Shown piece after piece: positions 53,050 through 64,000 of a stretch of 64,000 nt of DNA; positions within the stretch are counted from its first letter, which is position 1, and the number at the start of each line of letters is the position of its first letter. Below the pieces are notes generated by a model that searched no databases, was not told the origin of the DNA, and saw nothing but the letters and a program-made list of their open reading frames with translations. Origin of the DNA: Pterois miles (Eukaryota > Chordata > Actinopteri > Perciformes > Scorpaenidae); the NCBI GenBank assembly GCA_947000775.1, contig CAMQGK010000140.1:62001-126000 (forward strand), written 5' to 3'. The translations under genes were made by a program, and so were the position numbers.

Positions 53050-56000
53050 CTAGTGGTCATCTGTCTTGAACAGTGATAACTGGTCAGCAGATGTCCTGGG
53101 TTTGGACACCATCTTCCTGATCTTGCGAGGAAACCACAACAGTTTTCTCCTCACTCGCCGCATTATGCTGTCCCTACTGGAGTTGGCCTTGGGGCTGTCC
53201 ACACCGGAGTCGTCCTCGACGGGTTCGGGGCTGTTGGGTTCCTGCTCCTCCACTGCCTCGCTGTGGACCGGCTGTTCTGACAGCAGGTCCCGATTCATCA
53301 GCGTGCGGGGGGACAGGGGCAGGGGGCTGCCGTACTCCTGGAGTTTTAAGAGAAAACCACTGTCAGTTATTTATATTCATTGTTCATTCAATAGAGAGAA
53401 ACAGATTTATTCAGCCTCTACCAGCAGTGAGAGGTGAGGAGCTGGAGGAAAAACTGTAGCCTACCTCCTTGAAGCGGAAGGCAACATAACAGAAGTCTGT
53501 CGATCCATCCTGGACATCACCACCGTGAGGAGATGTGTCCGACAGCAGAAGAGGGCACTCTGAAACAACCAATATGAGTTAAGTCGCAGGAAAGACATAT
53601 TGACGTACATATTTATCCTAAAATTCACACCAAACATCACTGAAAAAAACTGCTATTACTACTGCTACTATCTACTATTCATGTCAGACAGGAGTATTTG
53701 GCTGCGGTCGAAGAATTCAAAATAAATTGAAACCAGATGGTCGTCACTTGCCACTCATATTCATCAACATGAATCCCAATTAGTATACGACTGTATGAAG
53801 ATAATATGCAAGATAAGCATATTGTTTGTTTTCATGAACAGCAGAATGATGCGTCACTGTAAATGTTGCAGCTGCAAGGAATTGTGGGACGGCATTATCT
53901 CCTTTCCTTTGGTAAAGGATGCTCCAGTGTGTCCTAAGCTAAAGGAGATGAGAAAGGAAGCACTGATGCACCTTTCCTCAGCGTTTAGAGAGTCTGAGCA
54001 GCTCTCATCACGGCTGCTACTCAGATACTTCGGGGTCATTTCACTCCGTCAGGAACCTTCCTCAGAGAAAAAGACTTTTCGTCCGCAGCCTTTGTCAATG
54101 TGTCTGCGTTGGCACCTACCTTTAAAGGTGCGTGTGTCCTCCTCATTGTCCAGTTTAGGGACGTACGGAGGCCTCTGATTAAGGAGGTCGCTCCAGTCCA
54201 CAGCTTTGAAGAATGGGTGTCTTTTCACCTCATAGGCTCCTCCTGGAGAAGAAATGACAACAACATTTAGTTTGTACATCTCCACATGTTGGTCCTGATA
54301 CCTGACCCAAACATTCCACACTGCCCTCAAAGGTCTCTGGATCTCTCAGGGTCTAGTCTCTCTATGGACATTATCACTTTATATGTAGCTCACGTCTGAC
54401 CGTGACACCACTTAGTACTCCAATAAAACACAGTTTCTCTGTTTCTTATACAGTCTGTCGTTAGTAAAGCTGTCACTTACTTGTACCAAGACGCGTCTCA
54501 CAGTTCTTATCCAAGAGAAGATGCAGGAGGCTGTTGGCAGCCTGTATCCCTGGATTGTCTATATTTGGTGTCAAGAGTTCATCTGGAAAAGAAGCACATA
54601 TCAGTTGATCTGATCAAGGACTTTACATTTAATTGACATCACCAAAGGGACCGAATGACATAATTCTTAGACGAAAACATCATAAACCTAGCGTAAAAAT
54701 GTAAATCTCAAATTCAAACGAAACAAGAAATGAAAGCTACTTTGTGACAGATTTTAAAGTTAAATCACAAAGTAGCTACATGTTGAATCATTTTTAAAAT
54801 ACAGAAAGATTCATTCAGAACGGCTAGAGTGACAAACGTGTAGAAAGGTTGCATGTGATGAGAAGATAATGAATGAGCTAAAGATTCCTACCTTTGGTCA
54901 CTCGGCGACGGACCTCCGGAGCATCCTTGACCCAGTCCTTGATCCTGTAACCGAAAGGTGTGACGCCAAACAGGAATTTGTACAGAATAATCCCTGCGGC
55001 CCACCAGTCTACGGGCTTTCCGTAGCCCGTCCGTAGTATCACCTCTGGGGCTAAATATGGAAGCGTGCCGCAACACTGTGGGAGAAAATGAAGTAGGAAA
55101 ATACATATAACACAGGATTTACACAAGTTTAAATAAGAAGAAAGAAAGAAAAGAAAAGAAGAGACTAACCTCTCCATCAGTGAACTCTCTGGCAACTTGC
55201 CGACAGGCTTCCTCAGTCAGGCAGGCTGCCATGTTCACTGACCCGGACTTGGACAGCCCGAAATCCGCCACAGTTAGGTGTCCCGTGTTTGTGATCAGAA
55301 GACTACAATGGAGGGAAGCAGAACATGTCTCATGTTACACTATATGACAGGATTGGTCCACTTCAGTAGCAAGTAGGACAAACAGGAAAGTCATTGGGGG
55401 TTTGTGGGCTACTACTCTACACAGTGGACAAATATGCTGCTTTATGCTAATGTAGGTGTGTATTTATTATTGGTTATCAATGAACAACACAAAACAATGA
55501 TAGATATTGTCCAGAAATCCTCACAGGTACTGACTTTAGCATCAAAAATATGCTCCAATCATAACATGCAAACTGCAGCCCAACAGGCAACAGCAGTTGT
55601 CAGTGTGTCAGTGTGCTGACTTGACTATGACTTGATCCAAACTGCATGTGATTATCATAAAGTGCTCATGTCTGTAAAGGGGAGATTGGTGGCTATCCAC
55701 ACAACCCATTTACATTCATACATCTGGAGGTCAGAGGTCAAGGGGCCAGTCTGACCCTCTCGCCAAAATTCAGCAGAAGTATTTAACCTTATTTGCAAAA
55801 AGCTATGACACGGTTGGTACCGACGGATTCAATATCACGATACCAGTATTTTCACTGTGTCTTTAAAACCGACCCCAGTACAACATCCAGAAGATCAGTT
55901 GTCTTAATGCCTTCAAGACATTAGTGTTGTTAAGGTGAATTTGCATTAATCCGTTATTATTGTGTAAACTTTGACATGGTAGATTAATACTGAAGACATT

Positions 56001-58392
56001 AATACTGAAGACTGAGAAAATGCCTGTCGTCAAAGCTAAAGGGGGCTACAAAAGATTGGGTAAAAATATCAGTACTGGGAGAGTTTCTGTAAATTTAGCT
56101 CCAACTTAAAAAGAGGTTTGTTACACCCTTCTCCTGAACAGCGATTGTCCAATCATAGCTAAGCAACTATATCTAGGCATGTCACTTCTGTCAGGCTTTG
56201 AGTTTCCTAAAGCAACATTATCAGAGCAAAGAAATGGCTTTAAACAGTGTTTATATCTACAAATAATTAAATGTATAAAGAAATCATAAACAGTGGATGT
56301 CTACGCTCTCCGAGTGCCCTTCTAGATTTAAAACTGGTCAGTTGGAAAGAGAAAGAAAGTCAGAGACTGTGTTTTCAACCAACTCATTAAAATTACGTTA
56401 GCTTTGTTAGCTCGCTAGCTTCGGCTGAGACATCTGCCAGCGACAGAGTAGCAGCTTCTAATTTCCAGCCAACAACCATCAATTTTGATGGCTAGAAATT
56501 TCAAACCTCAAATGGTATATCTGCCACCAACGTTGTTGTAAACTGTACCATGCAATAATGAAAAGCATGACAGGCGTAGTAACAATAACTAAGGAGGGCC
56601 TAAAACCAGACATGGAAAAACAATAAATTATGAGATTATGAAGATGTCCCTTCCAAAGGGACAGGTCGAAGCCTTACTTGTCAGGTTTGAGGTCTCGGTG
56701 GATGATGCCGTGGTTGTGGATGTACTCCAGTGCTAACACGAGCTCTGCAGCGTAGAAGCGGGCCACATATACAGCGAAACACTTATTGTATGTCAGCAAG
56801 GTGCCAAAATCCCCACCTACAAGATCAGCGAGAGACACAACAGGTCAGATGCTATGTGTAGGTCTTCTCAGAGTGTGTCACATGTGTACAGTGGATACAG
56901 TGTATATGCATGTATGACCGATCCAAAAGCAACCTCCTTACCTCCGACATACTCCATCACCATGTACATGTGGTTCTTCGTCTCAAATGAGCAAAACAAG
57001 GAGACGACAAGAGGGCTGTCAAGGAAGGCGAGGATGTCCCGCTCCAGCAGGACGTCATCCCTCTGTTCCTTGTACTGCGGTTTGATTTGCTTCATGGCAA
57101 AAACCCGACGAGTCTCCTTGTGGCGCACAAGGTTTACAGTACTGGACAAGAGAGGAAAGGAAACGTGAGCAGCTTCTATGACTGAGTATCAGAAAAGAAA
57201 CTGTCCAGATGGAGCAAAATAACTCTACACCACATCTCTCTCTTTTCTGCTTTGACTGGACTCTCTGCGCTATCCAAAGAGTCAGTGTGAACACAAAGAC
57301 AGCAGTCTGTCTTACTCACCCAAAGGCACCTTTGGCAATGTATTTGCCGATGTCAAAGTCGCTCCTCACCGGCTTTATCGGAGGAGGCCTGCAGGCTGCG
57401 CGGGTCTAAATCAAACACAGGAACGACAAAAAAGTTGAAATGCAAAATGTATACTGAGCTAAAGTTACATCAGAAAAGCAGCCTTGTTTTTAGTTTGACA
57501 AACCAGCCTTTTTTAGTGGATCCAGTGGGACTGTGTAATACTTAAAATTTCAATTTACCTTCAGTGGAGTTATAAAAATCATCATATTTCAACCATAAAT
57601 TGTTTTGCAGTCCAAATGAATAGAAGTGAACAACTACAATGATTAAATTAATAAGATTAAATCACATTATTTAGTCATTCTTTTTATGCCACGATGGGTA
57701 ACAACACTGTGTATATTAATGAAGCGTTGCACTGCAAATTTTATCATAAACCAAAATGTCATTGCTGGGTCTTTAAAATACCCGTAGTTGCATTCACCCT
57801 CTGTCTGAAATGCTCCATTTTAGGGCCTGTCTCTTTAAGACCCCCTTCTGAAAAAACCCAGTCTGCTTGTGAGGCAAATATATAAATAGACAAATAATAT
57901 AAATAGTACACCTTTAAAAAAGGTAGTTTGTGGGTTGGTAGGTACTCCAGATACTCAAATGTATGTGTACGAGCACTGTAAAGTGAGTTTTTCATGATAT
58001 GTCCCCTTTAAAACATCATTTCAGTGAGAATGGTTTTGGGATTTTTGTTATTTGGAGAAACAGGTTGCAAATTACAAAGAGAAGATCACTTGTTTTGCAT
58101 CACATAGTGCTGGCGTAGGCTAAATCATCATCAGTGTTAATAAGATTTAAATGTTTGAATCAGCTGGAAACAAAACGTCTCAAAGATGAGAAATACTTAC
58201 CTCGTGGAGAATCTTCTCCAGTTTATTTTCCAGCTCCAGGAAGTAGCTGCAGCTGACCAGGCCGCCCTGCAGCACGTCGCCACAGGTTCTGGTCAGCTCA
58301 GCGAGCTGGCTCTGGATGAACGTCAGGGTCCGGGTGGCCCGAGGTAGATCGCCGTCAGAGAACTTCACCGTCTTCGCCATGTGGACCAGGTG
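53050..58392 (-). CDS. MAST-family serine/threonine protein kinase, compact form, copy 5 (class B)
   Basis: Exons 58201-58392 (ATG at 58380), 57320-57405, 56942-57141, 56678-56816, 55170-55302, 54892-55075, 54481-54582, 54120-54242, 53465-53559 and 53050-53337. It shares S494P and I506T with copy 4 but has the class A threonine at 164. It also has silent changes (AAA to AAG at 57373, TTC to TTT near 53131). The 95-bp segment at the first acceptor is present (58397-58491). All catalytic motifs and splice sites are intact. Confidence 0.87.
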
Positions 58393-58396
58393 CTTG

Positions 58397-58491
58397 GAAT
58401 TAAAATATTTAACAAAATTAAAAATAATGCTAATTATTTCTGTCTAGGCAGGATTAGGAAAGATTTAGCGAGATACACTTTGAACCAAGAG
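58397..58491. other. 95-bp class B segment at the first kinase splice acceptor (unit 5)
   Basis: Same segment and same position as 45466-45560. Confidence 0.85.
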
Positions 58492-59489
58492 AATGACAGC
58501 AAAATGTAGTTAGACAATTACAGTATAGTAGTATCTACATTCATACAGATGAGCTCACCTACTGTAGTATAACCAGTAATAGTCTGATGCACAAATATAC
58601 TGAATATAAAAGCTGTTCGAAAATAAACAATAATCCCACTTTTAGAAAAAAAATGGTGCTCAGTAATGTTTCATATACTTCTACAAAACACAATAAACCT
58701 GAACCTCAGTTTGTTTGATTTCTCCAAATGTGATAACTAGATTATAGCAAACTAAACTGCAGAGGAAGAGCTGTGACTGTGAACTAAAATTATATGGCCA
58801 AATAAGTCTATACACTGTCCATTTATCAGATGATAATCAACTTTTTTTATGGGATATCAACTTTAAAATGCTAAAATAAAGTGTTAATAAAAGGAAATAA
58901 ATACATACAGTTCTCAAGATACAGGATCTTTTTGCTAACGATAATAGCAGAGAAACAGTCAATACAAGCTGACAACGCAAAATCCACCAGTCAGTTTTCA
59001 CCACTTAACTGAGGCTGCTGAGTCAATTGATGTGTGTCTGTCTGTCCTCTGTGCTGCAGGTCTCCAAATGATGTAAACAAACCATCTCCAGGAGTTTCAA
59101 AACTCTCCTGTAAATTCAAAAAATTCAAGGACTCTGATTGGCTCCTGTGAATCAACAAAACTCAGCTTGTTGCCATGATTTGTTGCCATGTTCTCCACTA
59201 TGAGACCAATACAGGAATATTATTCTTATCTTATCTTATAAAAACAAGAAACTATGTGGCATTTGCTCAAATAACAATGCTTTGTATAAACAATATAAAA
59301 CCATTTTAATATGTGTATAATAATGTGACTATCAAACAGTTTCATTTGAAATAATGTTAATGTAATAATTGTTTTACGCATCTCAACACCACAGTTTTGG
59401 GACATGAGGAAAAATGAAAAAGAAAAGTTTGGATGCATAAAAGGCTTCAGAAATTGTATTAAATATTTTTTTTGTGCGTATATACATAG

Positions 59490-59941
59490 TAGGGGTGTGA
59501 TGGTTCATAAAATTCACGGTTCGGTTCAAATCCCGGTTTGCGGTCCCGGTTTTGGGTTCGGTCTGTCCGTCTGTAGTCAGAGCTACGTGGTCTGTGTTGG
59601 ACAGTTCAGGAAGTACTGCGTAGCTTATGTGTCTGCCAGACGACATATTACAGCGCGGCTCAAGTAGCCTCATCGTATGCTGACATCCAGCGTCCTCCAC
59701 GACTGCATCAGGCTGCATATCTTTCAATAGAAACATCCCTTATGCTTTGGTTGTGTTTTAGTTGTGTCCCAGCCTCTTTCCATAGGCCTTGATTTCTAGT
59801 GTGACAATATATGATGAAAAAAAAAAACACACAATCGGCCTCATAACCTATTTCAAACAAACCTAACAATACATACACAAACTGAATTGTGACTAGAGAA
59901 CCGAGCGGTTTGTATTTTTACTCGCACTGTTCCCATCCCTA
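59490..59941 (+). mobile_element. hAT-like non-autonomous DNA element, unit 5
   Basis: Same insertion in class B form. Confidence 0.6.
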
Positions 59942-61389
59942 GTACATGAACACCGCATTGACTCCTGGATCGTACATCAACGTTGGGGCCATATTGGACC
60001 TGGCTAGACTGGCCTGTAACCCAGATATAAGTGAACGAGGGCGCTGCCGTTTTGCTGGATAAAAAGCACTATAACATTGCATTTTCAACCGATTTCAATG
60101 AGTCGTTTTATAATCAAAAGTTTATGATCCATGAGGAGTAATGCTATGATATTACTTTTGTGGAAAACTGTTAAATACATTAACGTCACTGCTTCCGGTT
60201 TATGGATCACAGGTCTGCCCTTCAGTATGGTGGGGTTCCATCATTATAGGTTATTAAAACTAGATCATATCATATTTTCCTCAAAGCATTTTTCAAATTC
60301 TCAACTGTTTTTGTTGCATCAAGTTTATGTTACATCTTTACAATAAGTTTGTTTCTGTAACATCAGATAAGAGCTAACATTCGGTATTGTTAGCTAACCA
60401 ATGAGTTAATGTTAACTTATTGATGTTCATGTCTTACATATCATGTTTATGTCCGATATATAATAAAAATGATGCGTCTAATATTGCAAACAATAAAACT
60501 GATGACGTCAAGCTTTACAAGTGTTATCAGATTATTTCGGTTTCATAGTTGCTGTATTATCACTATTACTCCATTAAATTCAGATACCTAACATTATTAT
60601 ACTATATTATTTATTATCGTTATTTATTTATGACATTTTTATTTATTTTATATATTTCATCATTATATGGCATTATACAGGGACCTCTCTACAAGTATTA
60701 ACCTTGAACAAGGAAAATGAGCCAAAGTCACACTCGACAAACGTGAGTCTTAACAGTTCCTGATGATAAAATAATTATCTTCTATTACACAAGTGATTCA
60801 GTTCATGTCAGCCTACAAGACACACTTGTCTCCTGAGCATCTAGCAGCGATTAGAGCTTAACTATCCAGATGCTAACCGGAGACTAAACTTGATTTTTCT
60901 ACACCATGTACATCATAAACCCTTTAATATAATAACGATTCATTGAAATCAGTTGGGAAATATAGACGTTAAAGTGCTTTTTATCCAGAGAAATGGCAGC
61001 TCCCTCGTTCACTAGTACAGGGTTACAGATAAGTCTGGACAGGTCCAGTGTGGCGGCCACGCTGACGTATCGCTGCAATGGGCTGAAGCGACGTCTATGT
61101 TTATACGTCTATGGTAAATACAGCCTCACAAAGCTGCTGGCATGGCTGCTGTTTGAACAGCAGCCCCTGTTGTGTGACCGGTCTAAAATATTTAAGAATT
61201 AATTTTGTTTTTGAGCTTTTCTAAAAGGCTTGTTTCTTCTTCTGGTCTGCTTTCCACGTTTAGATCATTCCTTCGGTTAAACGTCCTCCTCGAGGCTATA
61301 CAACCTCAGACACCCTGCTGGTTCATGTCTTGCATTGAAGTCGGAAATGTGTGGTGTGTATGTGGTTACACAGGTGAATACAGTATGCT

Positions 61390-61769
61390 TCACCTGTTGA
61401 GCCTGGGACTGTGAGGACAGTGGTGATGATGCCACAGGACATGATGGTTTTCCTGCCAGCATCTCCTCATGACGTCCAGGATCCCTTCATCGGTCACTGC
61501 TCCAGTTGATAAAACTTGTGACAACTAGAAGTAAAACAGAGGGAATAATCATAAAGGTACCAGGGTGGGGGGTCGGTCTCACCAGACACATAGGAGATAA
61601 GCATGCCTGAAAGTATTGTGTAGATTTAGTAAATGATTGGTACTAGTTTGCGGTGCTTTTCCAGCAGAGAGTGTCTGTGAGATTCTCCAAACACCTCCAT
61701 CAGGTTCTGCACCGAAGCGCCATCTTTGCCCATCAGCAGCCAGAAGACTCGCTCCATGTTGTTCAGGTC
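61390..61769 (-). other. Exon-like ORF pair, unit 6 copy
   Basis: ORFs at 61626-61769 and 61390-61524, intact as in unit 5. Confidence 0.3.
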
Positions 61770-61970
61770 CTACAGGCCAGAAGTCAAGGAGTGACCAAAC
61801 ATGCCAATACAACGGTTCATTTCTTATAGCTTTACACACATGCAGGACATTTAAAATAATACCTGACTAACTTCATATGAATGGCAATTTTTTTAATGCC
61901 GAAATCGATAAATTTGCTGGAGGTGTTACCAGCGCCAGACCTAGGGGGTATCTGGACCGGCAGCGAGGGC

Positions 61971-61983
61971 TAGGGGGGGGGGG
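61971..61983. other. 11-G run replacing about 93 bp (unit 6)
   Basis: After gggcta the sequence goes into 11 G and then ttttatttctcc. Unit 5 has here the 93 bp 49850-49942, which contains most of the left 63-bp direct repeat. Confidence 0.8.
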
Positions 61984-62679
61984 TTTTATTTCTCCACAAT
62001 TTCATACAGTATCTTCATTCACATATTAACATATACAGTCCCTTTAACACGTATCAAGCACTATCGCATTATCGCATTATACATATTCTCCTAACTGGCA
62101 CTTCACAGCAGCGCTAAGGTGCTTTGCCCATGACACATTAACAAGTGTTAGAATACAACCACCGTCTTTACACACTGTTGGCTGGCTAATACTTTTTAGG
62201 AACATTTGCAACTTATTTTCTAACTCTACTGAACATTATGCCACTTCATATCAGTTTATCACACTTACAAAACTACTGTGTAAAACTAAAGTTCACGGAC
62301 GCAACTGCTAAAAATGGCGATCTCCTTCGTAGCATTTAGCAACATAGTAAACCCGCTACACTTCTCAAACATGTCAACATCTTCTTACAACATTAGCAGA
62401 CGATTTATATAACATTCACATTAGCTGCTGGTACAACATAAACATTGAAAAATGAGTTTTGCAGTACCTGTAGATCAATAGGGAGAAAGACCAAAGCTAG
62501 CTTCTTGTCTCAGCCACAGCTCGCTTATTTGTGAGCTGCGCGTGAGCAGAGCACGTAGTTACAGTCTCCCTTAAAAGATCTACAGCAGCACCAGGGCGCC
62601 ATCTACTGACGGGGAGGTGTAATAACCTCAAAATAAGGACTGTGGAGAAGCTGCTAGCCGTTTTAAATCCAGCGTGGTA

Positions 62680-62840
62680 AACACTACACGTCCAGTAAAG
62701 GATGGAAACACTTTGGGTTTCACACATTGAAGGAAAAGCAGGGCAAGACATCCCGGCAAAAGCTGCATGCTACCTCTGTCACGGACAGGAAACGGTGTCG
62801 TATGGCGACAACGTGCGGCCCGGCCGGCCGTCGCTCTCAT
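62680..62840 (+). pseudogene. BED zinc-finger relic (unit 6)
   Basis: Same relic as in unit 5 with several substitutions (cattgaagg for cattgcagg, and gggcaagacatcccgg). The TAG seen in unit 5 is absent here, but the two halves of the finger are still in different frames. Confidence 0.5.
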
Positions 62841-63375
62841 CTCCGTGGTCAAATGAGCTGACGCTATCACTGAAGAGCACCCAGATACTGACATTTATGT
62901 TAAATGCATTCCAACGGCCCCCATGGAGCTGACCATGGATGGATAAAGAGAGCGGAGCTGACAGGAGAGCTAGAGACCACCTCGGAGAAATTAGAGGAAG
63001 TAGACAAACCTGAGTCAGCAGACACCTGAACTGATGTGACTGAGTCAGTGAAAAGTAGTTTGTGGGCAAAATGGTTGAAATGTTCAGCTTCTGCCACTGA
63101 AAAGTGGTGCTCATATTTAACCTAAACTGCTGAAAACAAAAAAATAAATAAATAAATAAATAAAAACAAAAGCAGAATTTGCATTTGTACTTTTTTGATG
63201 TAAGATTGATGGAGGCATAGGCATATGAGCAGTTGAGCAAATGGAGCAGATGCATATATCTATTTTTTCTATATCTACTTTTTGTCTTTTTATCACATCT
63301 GAAGGGGCTAAATTAAAAAAAAAGAAAAACAACAGGTCTTTTAAGTGTTACATGGCTATTCATATTTTGCATCAA

Positions 63376-63665
63376 CCCATCCATCCATCCTTCTGCAACT
63401 GCTTATCCCATCTGGGATCACAGGGGGGCTGGAGCCGATCCCAGCTGACAGTGGGTGAAGGCGGGGTTCACCCCGGACAGGTCGCCAGTCCATCGCAGAG
63501 CTGACACAAAACCATTCATTGTCACATTCATACCTACAATTTAGAGTCACCAATTAACGGTGAGAAGATGCAAACTCCACACAGAAGAGCCCCAAGCTGA
63601 ATTTGAACCTGTGAGCCTCTTTCTGTGAGGCAACAGTGCTAACCACTGCAGCACCATGCAGCCCA
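63376..63665 (-). mobile_element. L2-like LINE 3' tail, unit 6
   Basis: Same insertion with class B bases as in unit 5. Confidence 0.65.
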
Positions 63666-64000
63666 TCATCCCTGTTGTTGAAACACAATGTAAACATACA
63701 TTGTGTTTCACATTGTCCAGTGTGGATCACAAAATGTAAATCTCATATGAATTGGATCATTGTTGTCACATAACACTGATTTCCTGTTGCCAGGAGGTGA
63801 CGCTATGACGTCAAATCAATATTGCCATGTAGATGTTTTCAGATGTTTTCAGGCCTGGACTGTTATGAAGTAGGTCAAGTTTGGGGCAGACTCACCCATC
63901 TAGGTGAAATATGCCACCGGTGAAATCATTAGGGGGCGCTACGAAGCCAATTTGCTACATCCGACAATGGGACCAATGTCAAAATCTGATTTCACGCACT

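Larger units (their letters stand above)
48690..60813. repeat. Tandem array unit 5 (class B)
   Basis: Fifth copy, 12124 bp. It differs from class A by many scattered substitutions, a 94-bp extra segment at about 50626-50720 and a 95-bp extra segment at 58397-58491. It lacks the 808-bp insertion of unit 4. It contains a complete kinase gene. Confidence 0.96.
60814..64000. repeat. Tandem array unit 6 (class B, cut by window end)
   Basis: First 3187 bp of a sixth copy. It shares the 94-bp class B segment (about 62667-62761) with unit 5. About 93 bp present in unit 5 (49850-49942) is missing and replaced by a run of 11 G at 61973-61983. The kinase gene of this unit would lie beyond the window. 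Confidence 0.95.

Overview
The window is vertebrate, most likely teleost fish, nuclear DNA. The genes are split by short GT/AG introns, about half of the sequence is AT-rich non-coding DNA, and it carries repeats typical of fish genomes: an L2-like LINE tail ending in (GATG)n, a short hAT-like element beginning TAGGGGTGTGACGGTTC, and a degraded mobile-element ORF. No bacterial or viral gene organisation is visible.

The whole window is one head-to-tail tandem array. A unit of about 11.95 kb is repeated five times, with a sixth copy cut by the window end. Units start (arbitrary phase) at 1, 11947, 23894, 35839, 48690 and 60814. Spacings are 11946, 11947, 11945, 12851 and 12124. The longer fourth spacing is explained by an 808-bp low-complexity insertion plus a 95-bp indel. 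The longer fifth spacing is explained by the same 95-bp indel plus a 94-bp indel.

Each complete unit holds one recognisable gene, on the minus strand. It is a ten-coding-exon serine/threonine kinase of the MAST (microtubule-associated Ser/Thr kinase) family. Joining the exons at GT/AG sites keeps one frame and gives a predicted protein of 509 aa. It has a short MAST-type N-terminal domain, a kinase domain with its catalytic residues intact, an AGC-type tail and a basic C-terminus. The PDZ domain and long C-terminal region of ordinary MAST1-4 are absent. All five complete copies are open and nearly identical.

Layout of a unit, low to high coordinate (unit 1 numbering): inverted-repeat arm (95-245); two unrecognised exon-like ORFs on the minus strand (577-956); a mobile-element-rich stretch with 63-bp direct repeats and a BED-finger relic (about 1090-2550); L2-like tail (2553-2842); short fish repeat with an AAT microsatellite (about 3070-3300); degraded mobile-element ORF (3635-3941); kinase gene (4272-9620); candidate promoter region (about 10150-10300); hAT-like non-autonomous element (10621-11074); the opposite inverted-repeat arm (11118-11263).

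Two sequence classes can be told apart. Class A is units 1-3 and the first ~3 kb of unit 4. Class B is the rest of unit 4 plus units 5 and 6. Unit 4 is therefore an A/B hybrid, as expected from unequal crossing over or gene conversion. Exon boundaries were read by eye. No alignment, database search or transcript was available.
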